Source: an uncultured Bacteroidota bacterium
Lineage (GTDB): Bacteria > Bacteroidota > Bacteroidia > Bacteroidales > P3
DNA length: 64,000 nt
NCBI GenBank assembly: GCA_902771735.1
Contig: CACXXO010000002.1
Coordinates: forward strand, 62,001 to 126,000
Direction of reading: 5' to 3'
Shown here: positions 1 through 10,374 of the stretch, piece after piece
Position numbering within the stretch: position 1 is the stretch's first letter
Layout of the letters: every line of letters starts with the position of its first letter
Translations under genes and position numbers: made by a program
Notes under the pieces: generated by a model
Databases searched by the model: none
What the model saw: only the letters and a program-made list of their open reading frames with translations
What the model was told of the DNA's origin: nothing

Positions 1-610
1 AGCTCTGCACTTCGGCCACAGCGCCGCCAGCCTGATTCACCATGGCGGCAGCGGCGTCGATATCCTCTTGGCGCGCACCTTCCTTGGCCATCAGATACTG
101 CTGCTCGGCAGCGGCACAGTCGGCTTGGGCCACCTTGTACTGTGCTTCCACCTCGTCGTATTTCTGCGCGCTCAGCACGCCTTTCTCATAGAGGCCTTTC
201 ACACGTTCGTAACTCTTGCGATACACCTCCACGGCAGCTTTGGCTTTCTGCCATACCTGGTAGGCCATCTGCACCTGTTGCTCGCGGGCGCCCGTCTTCG
301 CTTTGCGGCTCTGGGCGCTGGCGGCATTCTTCACGGCCGTGGCCTGCATCATCTTCGCCTCAACCTGCGGACTGGCGATGTGCGCCAGCGTGTCTCCGGC
401 CTTCACCCGTTGCCCTTCAACGACATACAGGCTGTCGATGCGCCCCGGAACCTTGTTGCTCACTCGATACTCGCTGGCATCCACCTCGCCCGTAATCATT
501 TCCTTCTGCGGATGGATGGCGAAGACGCCGACGAGGGCCACGATGGTCACCGCCATAATCACTACGGCCAATCCCGCCATCAGCGTTTTGTTGTTATCTT
601 TCATTGCCAT
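1..610 (-). CDS. HlyD-family efflux adaptor (membrane fusion protein), C-terminus cut by window edge
   Basis: Periplasmic adaptor of a tripartite exporter, bridging an inner-membrane pump and the TolC channel encoded just upstream. About 203 residues are visible. A single N-terminal membrane anchor (about residues 10-32) is followed by a biotinyl-lipoyl-like segment (VPGRIDSLYVVEGQRVKAGD) and then an Ala/Gln/Lys-rich coiled-coil hairpin (EKGVLSAQKYDEVEAQYKVA). Two in-frame ATGs lie at 610 and 604; the longer (MAMKDNN) is used here. It follows the TolC gene on the same strand across a gap of 84 bases filled by short repeats, so one operon is likely. The pump itself (ABC or RND/MFS) would lie beyond position 1. 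The family is clear; the transported substrate is unknown. Confidence 0.88.
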   Translation of the reverse strand, partial: MAMKDNNKTLMAGLAVVIMAVTIVALVGVFAIHPQKEMITGEVDASEYRVSNKVPGRIDSLYVVEGQRVKAGDTLAHIASPQVEAKMMQATAVKNAASAQSRKAKTGAREQQVQMAYQVWQKAKAAVEVYRKSYERVKGLYEKGVLSAQKYDEVEAQYKVAQADCAAAEQQYLMAKEGARQEDIDAAAAMVNQAGGAVAEVQS

Positions 611-649
611 ATGCTAAACTTATAATTTTATTAAAAGGAATCTTCACCA

Positions 650-691
650 TAAACCTTAAACCATAAACCTAAAACATAAACCTTAAACCTT
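650..691. repeat. Tandem TTTAAGG-family heptamers at a gene junction
   Basis: Degenerate tandem copies of TAAACCT (TTTAAGG family) fill the gap between the TolC gene and the HlyD-type gene. The same family recurs at 15290, 15831, 19455, 46511 and 48945, always at gene junctions. Confidence 0.8.
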
Positions 692-694
692 ATC

Positions 695-2182
695 CTACTC
701 TCCCATTGCCTGCTTCAGATACACTTTGCCCATCTCTATCTCAATCTCGGCGTCGAGCACCTCGCCCTTCGCTTTCAGCCAGGCCGTCTGCGCCGCCATC
801 AAGTCGCTGCTGCTCGCCATTCCGGCGGCAAAACTCTCGTCGGCAAGCTTCAGGTTCTCCTCGGCATTCTCAAGGTCGCTCTTCGCTTGCGCCATCTTTT
901 TGTAGGCCAGCTCCAGTTCGTGGCGAACCTTGTTCACCTGTAGCTCGATCAGTTCGCGTGCCTCTTCCATCTGCCATTTCACCTCCTCGCGCTTCGCTTT
1001 GGCAGCCTTCAGCGAGTAGAAACTGCCCCCGTGGAGGATAGGCACGTTGACCACCACCCCCGCAAAGAAAGTGCCGCCAAATTCATTCGCGAAGCCGTTG
1101 AACAGGTTGGGGTTTGACACTAAGTAGCCCCCCGTGACGGCGATATTGGGCAAAAGGGTGCTGCGCGCCATCGTGACTCCCTCACGCGCAATGCTGTCGC
1201 TGATGCGCAGCATCTTCATCTCCTTGCGGTTGCCCCACACGCTGTCCATCTCTAACGTAGGAATATAGTGGTCGCTCAAATCATTCTCTCGGCCTATGCC
1301 ACCCTCACCCTCGGCCACGTCAAAATCGCTGTCCAACGGCATCCCGCAGCGCTCCGCCAACAGCATCTTCGCCAGCGCCAGACCGTTCGTCGCCTTCGTC
1401 AGGTTCATCTGCGCCTCGTTCAGCTTCACACGCACCTTCATCAAGTCCCCCTTCGTCGCCACCTCGGCGGCCACCATCTCCTCCACATCGTGCGTCAACG
1501 TGTCGAGCAACGCGGCATACTGCTCCGCCAGCTCCTTCTTGTGTTTTACGCTCACAACCTGCCAGTAAGCCTCGTCGACAGCTATCAGCAGCGACTCCTT
1601 CGCACGGTCGTACTCCACGCTGCTCAGTTCCTTGGCCAAGCTCGCCATCTTGTGCATCGCCATCAACTTGCCGCCCATGAACACAGGCTGCGTCACCGTT
1701 ACGGTGCCGGCCACCACGTTGCGCGTGTCCGTCTCCAATGCCTCCGTGATACGTTGGCCGACATTGTTTATATTGCTTGTCAGTGTCGAACTCGAGATCA
1801 GGTTCGTCAAAGCCGTCGCAATCGTGCCGCCCAGGATAGGTATGCCGCCAAACTCCTGCTGGATGGCGTTCGAGAGGTCCTCCTGCACAATGCCGCTCAG
1901 GTTGTTCAGCCTCTCTTTCTGCTCCTCGCTCAGCAGGTTCGTGCTCTTCTCCATCCAGTTGTACGTGCCGTTGGCGCTCACCTTCGGCAGCATCTGCCAC
2001 AGTGCCACCTTCTCCAAAGCCTCCGCCTCCGTCCTCTTCAGCTCCGAGCGTTTCAAACCCGCATTCGCCTCCAAAGCCCTCGCTCGGCAGCTGTCCAACG
2101 ACAGCACCTCCTGGCTTTCCACCCTCTCCCACAGCCCCGACACCGCCGATAATATAATGAATATTACAACCTTATTGCTCAT
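695..2182 (-). CDS. TolC-family outer-membrane efflux protein
   Basis: Outer-membrane channel of a tripartite exporter, 495 residues, the usual size. It has a signal peptide (MSNKVVIFIILSAVSGLWERVES, cut near residue 23). Two related halves rich in Ala, Glu and Leu follow, matching the duplicated OEP domain. Typical family segments include VTVTQPVFMGGKL in the first half and VVVNVPILHGGSFY in the second, the membrane barrel strands of each half. First gene of the efflux operon: a TATCTTTG -7 box lies 33-40 bases upstream of the ATG, and a GGAG run sits before it. The HlyD-type gene follows directly. Family assignment is firm; the specific pump and substrate cannot be told. Confidence 0.92.
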   Translation of the reverse strand: MSNKVVIFIILSAVSGLWERVESQEVLSLDSCRARALEANAGLKRSELKRTEAEALEKVALWQMLPKVSANGTYNWMEKSTNLLSEEQKERLNNLSGIVQEDLSNAIQQEFGGIPILGGTIATALTNLISSSTLTSNINNVGQRITEALETDTRNVVAGTVTVTQPVFMGGKLMAMHKMASLAKELSSVEYDRAKESLLIAVDEAYWQVVSVKHKKELAEQYAALLDTLTHDVEEMVAAEVATKGDLMKVRVKLNEAQMNLTKATNGLALAKMLLAERCGMPLDSDFDVAEGEGGIGRENDLSDHYIPTLEMDSVWGNRKEMKMLRISDSIAREGVTMARSTLLPNIAVTGGYLVSNPNLFNGFANEFGGTFFAGVVVNVPILHGGSFYSLKAAKAKREEVKWQMEEARELIELQVNKVRHELELAYKKMAQAKSDLENAEENLKLADESFAAGMASSSDLMAAQTAWLKAKGEVLDAEIEIEMGKVYLKQAMGE

Positions 2183-2214
2183 TTTTCCTTATCTCCTTTC
2201 TCTTTTTCGGGGTG

Positions 2215-2222
2215 CAAAGATA
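2215..2222 (-). promoter_or_regulatory. Promoter -7 box of the TolC-HlyD operon
   Basis: TATCTTTG followed by CACC on the minus strand fits the Bacteroidetes -7 consensus TAnnTTTG. No clear TTTG -33 box is seen at the expected spacing. A C-rich (minus-strand G-rich) tract lies further upstream at 2270-2303. Confidence 0.7.
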
Positions 2223-2348
2223 CGAAAAAAAAATCCTGCCCTCTTTTAATAAAAGTTAAAACTACATTTCCCCCCCCCTCATCGATACCCCTCCGCCCTC
2301 CCCGGGGAAATGTTAAAAACCCGTAGCCCCCAAGTAGCCACAATGCCC

Positions 2349-2404
2349 CTACCAACTCCCTACCAACTCCCTACCAACTCCTACCACGGTAGGAGTTGGT
2401 AGGG
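2349..2404. repeat. Extragenic CTACC palindrome, copy A
   Basis: A perfect inverted repeat with 17-base arms (2369-2385 and 2388-2404, arm CCCTACCAACTCCTACC) and a two-base centre AC. On the left it is extended by two further tandem CCCTACCAACT units that the right side does not mirror. It lies between the divergent tolC and pfp genes, a gap of 364 bases that otherwise holds only the two promoters and a C-rich tract. Related copies lie at 13648, 26935, 44997 and 57685. Confidence 0.92.
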
Positions 2405-2477
2405 CTGTAATAGGTTGATGGTACGCCGTTTGCATGTTTTTGGGTGAAATCGGCTTTTGTGGGTGTTGAAAAATAAA

Positions 2478-2509
2478 TTTGGCGGTTCAGTCATAGTTTC
2501 GTATCTTTG
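2478..2509 (+). promoter_or_regulatory. Promoter of the phosphofructokinase operon
   Basis: TTTG at 2478-2481 and TATCTTTG at 2502-2509 are separated by 20 bases, the classic Bacteroidetes -33/-7 layout. A TGTTGAAAAAT element starts at 2464, 38 bases before the -7 box. The leader to the ATG at 2547 would be about 30 bases. Confidence 0.85.
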
Positions 2510-2546
2510 CATTTTGAAAATTGTAATTCAATAATTATATTATATC

Positions 2547-3776
2547 ATGAAAAGCATAGCAATACTTACGGGCGGTGGTCCCGCTCCTGGAATGAATACC
2601 GTTGTCGCCTCGGTGGCGAAGACTTTTCTGCGCGACGGTTATCGCGTGATTGGGTTGCACGGGGGATACAGCGCGTTGTTTACGGAAAAGCCGCGTATGC
2701 AGGACATGGATTTCCTGACTGCCGACGAGATTTTCAACAAGGGTGGCTCGATATTGAAGATGAGCCGTTTCAAACCCACGGCTGAGGATTTCGAGGAGCG
2801 GTTCAACCTGAAGTTGTTCACAGAGAACGAGATCAAGCTGCTTGTGACCGTGGGTGGCGACGATACGGCCTCGACGGCGAACCGGATTGCGAAGTTCCTG
2901 GCCGACAAGCATTATCCCATCGCCAACATCCACGTCCCCAAGACCATCGACAACGACCTGCCGCTGCCTAACAGCAGCCCCACCTTTGGCTACAACAGCG
3001 CAAAGGCGCAGGGGTGTGTGCTGGCCACTGCGGTAATGGAGGATGCGAGGACGAGCGAGAACTGGTTCGTTGTCAGCGCCATGGGACGTTCGGCCGGCCA
3101 TCTGGCGCTGGGTATTGCCGGCGCCTGCCACTATCCGATGGTGATTATCCCGGAGTTTTTCAACAAGACGGAGATCACGGTGGAGAAGATTATCAACATG
3201 GTGGTGAGCTGCATCATCAAACGCAAGATGATGGGCATCAACTATGGAGCAGCGATGATTTCGGAGGGTGTTTTCCACTCGTTGAGCGACGAGGAGATCA
3301 AGGGTTCGGGAATCCATTTCAGCTATGACGAGCACGGCCACCCGGAGTTGGGCAAGGTGTCGAAGGCTCACATCTTCAACGACTTGCTGGAGCGCAAGGC
3401 CAAGGAGATCGGGTTGAAGGTGAAGACGCGTCCGGTGGAGATAGGCTACGAGATTCGCTGCCACACACCGATTGCGTTCGACCTGACCTATTGCTCGCTG
3501 ATGGGAATGGGAGTCCACAAACTGTTCAACGATGGCTGCACGGGCTGCATGGTGTATGTGGACCAGCAGGGCAATGTCAGTCCGCTCTACCTGAAGGACC
3601 TTCAGGATCCGACGACGGGCAAGATTCCTCCGCGGCTGGTGAATGTGGAGAGCAACAAAGTGATGTCCTATGTGAACGATATCATGGATTACATCACTCC
3701 CGCCGACTATGAGGCAGCGAAGAGGTATGTGGCCAATCCCGAAGACTATGACTTCAAGAGGATCCTCAATTGGTAA
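2547..3776 (+). CDS. pfp: Pyrophosphate-type 6-phosphofructokinase
   Basis: Phosphorylates fructose 6-phosphate in glycolysis, here predicted to use PPi rather than ATP. It has 409 residues. The phosphate-binding GGGPAPGMN is at residues 9-17, GGDDT at 103-107, PKTIDND at 131-137 and MGRSAGH at 179-185. GGDD in place of the GGDG of ATP enzymes, together with the lysine in PKTIDND, is the known PPi signature: the extra Asp blocks the ATP site. The reaction is reversible and spares ATP. This matches the membrane pyrophosphatase and PPDK genes elsewhere in the window. It has its own promoter and heads a short run with the EnvC-like gene. Older annotations might simply say pfkA; the substrate call is inference from motifs. 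Confidence 0.92.
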   Translation: MKSIAILTGGGPAPGMNTVVASVAKTFLRDGYRVIGLHGGYSALFTEKPRMQDMDFLTADEIFNKGGSILKMSRFKPTAEDFEERFNLKLFTENEIKLLVTVGGDDTASTANRIAKFLADKHYPIANIHVPKTIDNDLPLPNSSPTFGYNSAKAQGCVLATAVMEDARTSENWFVVSAMGRSAGHLALGIAGACHYPMVIIPEFFNKTEITVEKIINMVVSCIIKRKMMGINYGAAMISEGVFHSLSDEEIKGSGIHFSYDEHGHPELGKVSKAHIFNDLLERKAKEIGLKVKTRPVEIGYEIRCHTPIAFDLTYCSLMGMGVHKLFNDGCTGCMVYVDQQGNVSPLYLKDLQDPTTGKIPPRLVNVESNKVMSYVNDIMDYITPADYEAAKRYVANPEDYDFKRILNW

Positions 3777-5046
3777 TTGTGAACAAAAGGGCAAGAACTG
3801 TGGACCAAGGGGTGCGCGCAGGTTTGTCTGGGTGCTCTTGGTTCTTGGTTCTTGCCTGATGTTTCCTTCGGCAGCCTACAGCCAGTCGAAGAAGGAACTT
3901 GAGAGCGACAAGGCGAAGGTTGAGCAGGAGATCAAGAGGCTGAACAACGATTTGGCCAAAGCGAAGAAAAACAGCAAGGCGGGGCAACAGCAGCTTCGCC
4001 TGTTGGAGAAGAAGATTGCCGAGCGTACAAGGCTTATCAACAACCTGGACGGGCAATTGAACCTGCTCAATATCCGCATGACGCAGACGGAGGACAGTAT
4101 AGCCCTCATCCGCGGCGAGGTTGACAGCATGAAGGTGGAGTACGGGAAGGTGGTGCGTGCGCTCTACCGTGAGCGCCATAATGTCAGCCATCTGTCACTG
4201 GTACTCGACACGAAGAGCTACAATTATGCCTACCTCCGCACGAAATATTTTCGCGACTACAGCCGCTACCGCCGTCGGCAGGCGATGGTTATCCGCCAGA
4301 AGGAGCAGGAGCTGAGCGACGCGGGCATGGAGCTGAAGCGGCAGCAGCGCGAGCAGCAGGGGCTACTTGAACAGCACCGCCGTCAGAAGGCGGAGCTGGC
4401 CCACGAGCAGCAGGTGCAGCAGAAGAGCCTGAAGAACAGCAAGCAGCAAGAGAAGGCCCTCCAGGGGCAGATTGCCCAGAAGGAGAAGCAGAAGCGCGAG
4501 CTGCAGAAGCAAATCCAGCGTATCATCAACGAGGAAATCGCGAAGGCCCGTACCTCGAAGAAGAAAGAGGTGGCTGCAGGCAGCAAGGGTAAGACTGTGA
4601 CAGGCAGCACGAGCGAAGCTCCAAGTGCAGCCGAGGTGGCGCTGAGCAATGATTTTGCTTCCAACAAGGGCCGTCTTCCCTGGCCTGTGGCTTATACCAA
4701 GGTTTCTCGCGAATATGGTCGCTACACCCACGCTTCGGGCGGACAGAACATGAACAACGGCATAGACCTCTTATGCAAGGGTGGGACTGCCGTCAAGAGT
4801 GTCTTCAACGGCAACGTAACACGCGTTTTCACCTGCCCCAACGGTACCAAGGGTGTCATTGTCCGCCATGGTGACTACCTCACCGTCTATGCCAATATGG
4901 GCTCTGTCTCGGTTGTCGAAGGCAAGAAGGTTACCACGGGGCAGAATCTCGGCACAGTGTACACAAACAGCGACGGGACGGCGGAGTTTTCGTTCCAGCT
5001 GTGGAAGGGCACATCTTCGCAAAATCCTCGCCTGTGGCTGAGATGA
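3709..5046 (+). CDS. EnvC-like murein hydrolase activator (degenerate M23 domain)
   Basis: Likely periplasmic activator of cell-wall amidases at division. After a hydrophobic signal (VWVLLVLGSCLMFPSAAYSQS) comes a long coiled coil rich in Lys, Glu and Gln, then a C-terminal LytM/M23 domain from about residue 320. The M23 metal ligands are missing: NNGIDL stands where HxxxD is expected and the final HxH region reads EFSFQLW. This is as in non-catalytic EnvC proteins, so it probably activates rather than cuts. The start is uncertain. The first ATG (3709) overlaps pfp by 68 bases and puts about 40 odd residues before the signal peptide, whereas the next ATG (3859) lies inside the signal. A non-ATG start near 3777-3835 is more natural. 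Confidence 0.8.
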   Translation: MRQRRGMWPIPKTMTSRGSSIGNCEQKGKNCGPRGARRFVWVLLVLGSCLMFPSAAYSQSKKELESDKAKVEQEIKRLNNDLAKAKKNSKAGQQQLRLLEKKIAERTRLINNLDGQLNLLNIRMTQTEDSIALIRGEVDSMKVEYGKVVRALYRERHNVSHLSLVLDTKSYNYAYLRTKYFRDYSRYRRRQAMVIRQKEQELSDAGMELKRQQREQQGLLEQHRRQKAELAHEQQVQQKSLKNSKQQEKALQGQIAQKEKQKRELQKQIQRIINEEIAKARTSKKKEVAAGSKGKTVTGSTSEAPSAAEVALSNDFASNKGRLPWPVAYTKVSREYGRYTHASGGQNMNNGIDLLCKGGTAVKSVFNGNVTRVFTCPNGTKGVIVRHGDYLTVYANMGSVSVVEGKKVTTGQNLGTVYTNSDGTAEFSFQLWKGTSSQNPRLWLR

Positions 5047-5048
5047 GT

Positions 5049-5095
5049 TGAGAATTAAGAGTTGATAATTAAGAATTAAGAATTGGGAATTGAGA
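5049..5095. repeat. Tandem GAATTAA-family heptamers at a gene junction
   Basis: Repeats of AGAATTAAGAATT(G) fill the short gap after the EnvC-like gene. The last unit supplies the TTG start codon of the next gene. The same family recurs at 59306 with the same effect. Confidence 0.8.
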
Positions 5096-5851
5096 GATAG
5101 GGTATTTTTTGTATCGGATGCGCATCTGGGCAGTGGAGCGGACACCCTGGAGAGGGAACGGCAACTCTGCGAGTGGCTTGACAGCATCAAAAATGAGTGC
5201 AAGACCTTGCTGCTCTTGGGCGATATCTTCGACTTCTGGTTCAGCTACAAATACCTTGTTCCGCGAGGACATGTGCGACTGTTGGGCAAGCTGGCCGAGA
5301 TGGCAGACGAGGGTGTGGAGATCCATTTCTTCCTCGGCAACCACGACATGTGGGTGTTCGACTATCTCACGGAGGAGTTTGGCGCCATTGTCCATGAGGG
5401 GCCTGTGGAGATGGAGTTCTACGGCAAGCGGCTCCTTGTGGGGCACGGCGACGGGCTGGGGCATCAGGACCGATGGTTCGACTTCGCCAAGTTTTTCTTC
5501 CGCAGCCGTGTGTGCCACAAGCTATTCAAGATGCTACCGTCGGCTTTGACTTTCGGCATTGCCCACCATTGGAGCGACGGTAACAAACGCAAACATGCCA
5601 AACGCGACATGCTGCACTATCTTGGCGACGACCGCGAGGGTATCGTTATATATTGTAAGCAACGTCTTGAGAAAGAGCATTTCGATTACTGTGTCTTCGG
5701 TCACCGCCATACACCGCTGACGAAAGTGTTAGGTGGCGCTTCAGCACGAAACACCACCTATGTCAACATTGGAGACTGGCTTCATAACCGCAACTACGCG
5801 GTGCTGTCGCCCGACGGCACATTGGAATTAAAGGATTTTCACGAAGCGTAG
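5090..5851 (+). CDS. lpxH: LpxH-like UDP-2,3-diacylglucosamine diphosphatase
   Basis: Metallophosphoesterase expected to split UDP-2,3-diacylglucosamine to lipid X plus UMP in lipid A synthesis. It has 253 residues, close to the family length. The dimetal motifs are in order: SDAHLGSG near the start, GDIFDFW, GNHDMW, GHGDGLG and the final GHRHTP. The reading frame opens at TTG in the junction repeat; an in-frame stop at 5066-5068 and no ATG before the first motif make TTG the best start. Its last 24 bases overlap the end of the convergent peptide-binding gene. The Bacteroidetes homologues are usually called LpxH-like; activity is inferred from family. Confidence 0.85.
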   Translation: MRDRVFFVSDAHLGSGADTLERERQLCEWLDSIKNECKTLLLLGDIFDFWFSYKYLVPRGHVRLLGKLAEMADEGVEIHFFLGNHDMWVFDYLTEEFGAIVHEGPVEMEFYGKRLLVGHGDGLGHQDRWFDFAKFFFRSRVCHKLFKMLPSALTFGIAHHWSDGNKRKHAKRDMLHYLGDDREGIVIYCKQRLEKEHFDYCVFGHRHTPLTKVLGGASARNTTYVNIGDWLHNRNYAVLSPDGTLELKDFHEA

Positions 5852-7423
5852 GTCCAGATTGTTCATGGCGTTGCTCTGCAGTCCATGCACATTTTTGTGG
5901 GTGAAATGGAGGATTTGGTCGTAGTAGAGCACCATGACCGGAGCCTCCTGCATGACGAGGCTGTCCATCTCGCGATAGAGTTCCACACGGCGCTCGGGGT
6001 TGTTCTCTGAGCGCATTTTTTTGTATATCTTGTCGATACGCGGGTTTTTGAAGCGTGTGTAGTTGGGCCCCGCAGGGGTGCGGTTGGGGCCGTAGAAGAG
6101 CGAGAGGTAGTTTTCGGCGTCGGGATAGTCGGCCACCCACGACTTGCGGAACCATTCGCATTTGCCCTGTGCTACGTGCTCGCTCAAAGCAGCCGGAGGG
6201 TTGACGTCGACTTCGATGGTGAGGCCGAGAAGTCCGAGTTGCTGCTGAATATATTTGCAGAGATCGAGATAGTTGGAAGTGGTGGAGAGTTTGAGGGACG
6301 GCAAAGGACCATGCTCTTTCTTGACGTCGGCCAACAACTGTTTTGCCCGCAGGGGGTCATACTCGTAGCCGCAGTCGCTGTAGCCAGGCAATCCTTTGGG
6401 GATGAAGCCACCGGTGCCGGGAGCGCCGACGTTGTTGCGCAGGTAGCGCATCATCTTCCGGCGGTCGAAACCAAGGTTGATGGCTTGCCGCAGCCGTTGG
6501 TCGCGTAGAATGCCATTGTCTTCCATGTTGAATCCGAGGTATTCGGTGTTGAGGAACGGAGTGGAGACCATGTCGATCCGGTCGGCATATTTGTCTTTCA
6601 GCTGGCCGTCGAGAGTGAGGATTTCATCTTTGTAGCTGGCGTCGAGAGAGTTCATGAAGTCAAGGTTGCCTTTGATGAACTCCAGAAAAACAGTCTGTCT
6701 GTCGACGATGAAGGTCACCGCCACAGCGTCGAGATAGGGTAGGGGCGAGCCCTCGTCATCGCGCTCGAAATAGAGTGGGTTCTTGCGTAGCACCAATTTT
6801 ACACCCTCTTTCCAATATTGGAACTGGAATGGGCCGGTGCCGCAGGGGTGGTTGCGGAAGTCCTTGCCGTAGTGCTCCACGACCTCGCGTGGGACTACGG
6901 AGCAGTAGGCCATGCCGAGCATGGAGAGGAAGGGGGAGAATGGTTCCTTGAGGTGTATCACAAAGGTGGTGTCATCCACAGCTTTTGTGCTTTCCACGTC
7001 GGCGAAAATCCAAGCTCCGGGCGAAACAACGTCATCGTCTGTGATGCGGTTGAAGCTGTATTGGAAATCGGAGGCGACGACGCGACGCGTACTGTCGGCG
7101 GTTCCGAAAAGGGCATTTTTATGGAAATAGACATCGCCGCGCAGGATGAAGGTGTAGTCGAGGCCGTCGGGACTGATGCTCCATCGTTTGGCAATGCAGG
7201 GCTGCATCTCTAAAGCGGTGTCGAGTTGGATGAGGCCGTTGTAGAGTTGGCGGCAGGGCCAGATGGTCCGTTGGTCGCGGGCGAAGGCGGGGTCGAGGGT
7301 ATTGATGTTCGCACACTCGTTATAGCGAAAAATCATCTTGTCGGCGTGATTATGGGAGGAACAGGCGGCGAGAAAGAGTGTCGAGATAAAGGAAAACAGA
7401 AAATAAACAGTATTCTTTTTCAT
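5828..7423 (-). CDS. Oligopeptide-type ABC transporter substrate-binding lipoprotein
   Basis: Solute-binding protein of the SBP_bac_5 (OppA/DppA) family, 531 residues, expected to be anchored on the outer face of a membrane and to capture peptides or similar ligands. It has a lipoprotein signal with lipobox LAAC and lipidated Cys at residue 21. Family features include NTLDPAFARDQRT near the start, the conserved FSFNRITDDDV-like region (written here as QYSFNRITDD) and LRQAINLGFDRRKMM in the middle. No permease or ATPase gene is adjacent; the neighbours are an amidohydrolase (4-base ATGA overlap) and, further up, atpDC. The ligand is therefore open. The 3' end overlaps the convergent lpxH-like gene by 24 bases. 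Confidence 0.88.
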   Translation of the reverse strand: MKKNTVYFLFSFISTLFLAACSSHNHADKMIFRYNECANINTLDPAFARDQRTIWPCRQLYNGLIQLDTALEMQPCIAKRWSISPDGLDYTFILRGDVYFHKNALFGTADSTRRVVASDFQYSFNRITDDDVVSPGAWIFADVESTKAVDDTTFVIHLKEPFSPFLSMLGMAYCSVVPREVVEHYGKDFRNHPCGTGPFQFQYWKEGVKLVLRKNPLYFERDDEGSPLPYLDAVAVTFIVDRQTVFLEFIKGNLDFMNSLDASYKDEILTLDGQLKDKYADRIDMVSTPFLNTEYLGFNMEDNGILRDQRLRQAINLGFDRRKMMRYLRNNVGAPGTGGFIPKGLPGYSDCGYEYDPLRAKQLLADVKKEHGPLPSLKLSTTSNYLDLCKYIQQQLGLLGLTIEVDVNPPAALSEHVAQGKCEWFRKSWVADYPDAENYLSLFYGPNRTPAGPNYTRFKNPRIDKIYKKMRSENNPERRVELYREMDSLVMQEAPVMVLYYDQILHFTHKNVHGLQSNAMNNLDLRFVKIL

Positions 7424-8589
7424 GGCGTTGTTGCTTTGGAGGAGGTTCTACTGTGGGTTATTTTGCCGTCGACCAAGGTGACAGCGACGCTATCGCCATG
7501 TGAGGCGTAGATGAGATCGGAGAGGCTCTTCACCTCGGCCAGGAAAAGGCAGGCGGGTTGTCCGGCGGCGATGGAGTGTCCAAGGGTGGCCAGAGAAAGA
7601 ATCTTTTGGGCAGGGACAACGGTGGGGTCGCCACGCCATCCTTTTTGCAGCAGGGCAGCAGTCTTCATCACCTCAATCATGTCGAGGTTGTTGCTCGAGG
7701 CCGAGCCGTCGGTGCCGAGAGTTACGCGGGCACCGGCATCAAGGAGTTCCAACATGGGGAAGCGGTAGCCGCTGCCGAGCTTGAGGTTGCTGTTGGGACA
7801 ATGGACGCAGGTAATGCGGTGGTCGCCGATGAGCTTTATTTCGTTCTCCGACAGGTGCAGGCAATGGGCGGCGATGATATTATCCCCTAATAGGTCGAGG
7901 ATACCCAGCCTGTCGAGGTACTCCCAAGGACGGCAGCCGTGCTCGTGCAGGCAATTGTCGACTTCCTTTTGCGTTTCGCTCATGTGAATGTGCATGGGAA
8001 GATGAAGACTGGCACAGACATCGGCACATCGGCGGAGGCCTTTTTCACTCACCGTATAAATAGAATGTGGCGCAATGGAAAAGCGTACACCTTCGCAATC
8101 GCACATTAATGTATTGACGCATTCAAGCTTGTCCCCGTCGCCAAAAATGTTGAACCCCAGCATTGCACGGATACCGCTGTCGCGGACGGCTTGCGCCATG
8201 GCCGGCAGACGGAAATACATGTCGTTGAAGGCCGTGGTGCCAGAAGCCAGCATCTCGTGGCAGGCCTGCAGGGTGCCTTTGTAGACGAGCTCATCGGTGA
8301 GTTTCTGTTCGGCTGGCCAAATATAGCTGTTCAGCCACACGTCGAGTGGTTGGTCGTCACCCAAACCGCGGAATAAGGTCATAGGGGCATGGGAGTGCAT
8401 GTTGCACAATCCCGGAAAAACAGAAAGCAATGAGGGAAAAGAAAAAAGCGAAACACCGTCTTGCTCAACGGATGTTCCACTTTGTTCTTCCGAGACTGCC
8501 ACTTGCTTGATTTTGGCATCGCATATATCCACGTTGACGATTTTTTCGTCAAGCAGTACATTGCGCAGTGTCAGTGTGTCACCTTCCAT
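7420..8589 (-). CDS. Amidohydrolase, MTA/SAH deaminase-like (ATZ/TRZ family)
   Basis: Metal-dependent deaminase of the family that includes 5-methylthioadenosine/S-adenosylhomocysteine deaminase. It has 389 residues. The metal-binding HxH (MHSHAPM, His 65 and 67) is followed by LFRGLGDD, the HIHMSET motif, AHCLHL and a C-terminal LGTDGSASSNNLD with the metal-ligand Asp. This order is typical of MtaD-like enzymes, though guanine or other aminohydrolases share it. It starts one base into the stop of atpC (TAATG) and ends in an ATGA overlap with the peptide-binding gene, so all are probably cotranscribed from the atpD promoter. The exact substrate is inference. Confidence 0.85.
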   Translation of the reverse strand: MEGDTLTLRNVLLDEKIVNVDICDAKIKQVAVSEEQSGTSVEQDGVSLFSFPSLLSVFPGLCNMHSHAPMTLFRGLGDDQPLDVWLNSYIWPAEQKLTDELVYKGTLQACHEMLASGTTAFNDMYFRLPAMAQAVRDSGIRAMLGFNIFGDGDKLECVNTLMCDCEGVRFSIAPHSIYTVSEKGLRRCADVCASLHLPMHIHMSETQKEVDNCLHEHGCRPWEYLDRLGILDLLGDNIIAAHCLHLSENEIKLIGDHRITCVHCPNSNLKLGSGYRFPMLELLDAGARVTLGTDGSASSNNLDMIEVMKTAALLQKGWRGDPTVVPAQKILSLATLGHSIAAGQPACLFLAEVKSLSDLIYASHGDSVAVTLVDGKITHSRTSSKATTP

Positions 8590-8825
8590 TATTGCACAAG
8601 CACCAGCAACTCATTTCGTTGCCCTTTGATAACACCTCCGCGGATGGCGAAAATCTGCTCGGCATTGTCGGGCGTCATGATACGTATATCGCCCGCAGCG
8701 AGAGCCGAGATGATGGGGGCATGATTCTCCAGGATCTCAAACTTTCCTCCCACACCGGGCAACTGCACCAGCTTGGCCTCCCCCTCGAAGAGGGTGCTGT
8801 CGGGTTTGGTGATTTTGATTTTCAT
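8589..8825 (-). CDS. atpC: ATP synthase F1 epsilon subunit, short form
   Basis: Central-stalk subunit of the F1 sector. It has 78 residues, starting at the ATG that gives MKIKITKPDSTLFEGEAK. The beta-sandwich domain is present (LPGVGGKFEILENHAPIISAL). The C-terminal two-helix inhibitory arm of the long E. coli-type subunit is missing, as is common in Bacteroidetes. It follows atpD after 7 bases. A longer reading to 8882 would overlap atpD and lacks family similarity at its N-terminus, so it was not used. Confidence 0.93.
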   Translation of the reverse strand: MKIKITKPDSTLFEGEAKLVQLPGVGGKFEILENHAPIISALAAGDIRIMTPDNAEQIFAIRGGVIKGQRNELLVLVQ

Positions 8826-8832
8826 TTTTACC

Positions 8833-10338
<1,506 letters not shown>

Positions 10339-10374
10339 CTATTATATGCATATAAATTTATAAAAATTGCGGTG

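Noticed and set aside
2349..2404. Palindrome repeats as a CRISPR array
   Set aside because: Copies are single, kilobases apart, and the tandem units have no unique spacers; no cas genes are present.
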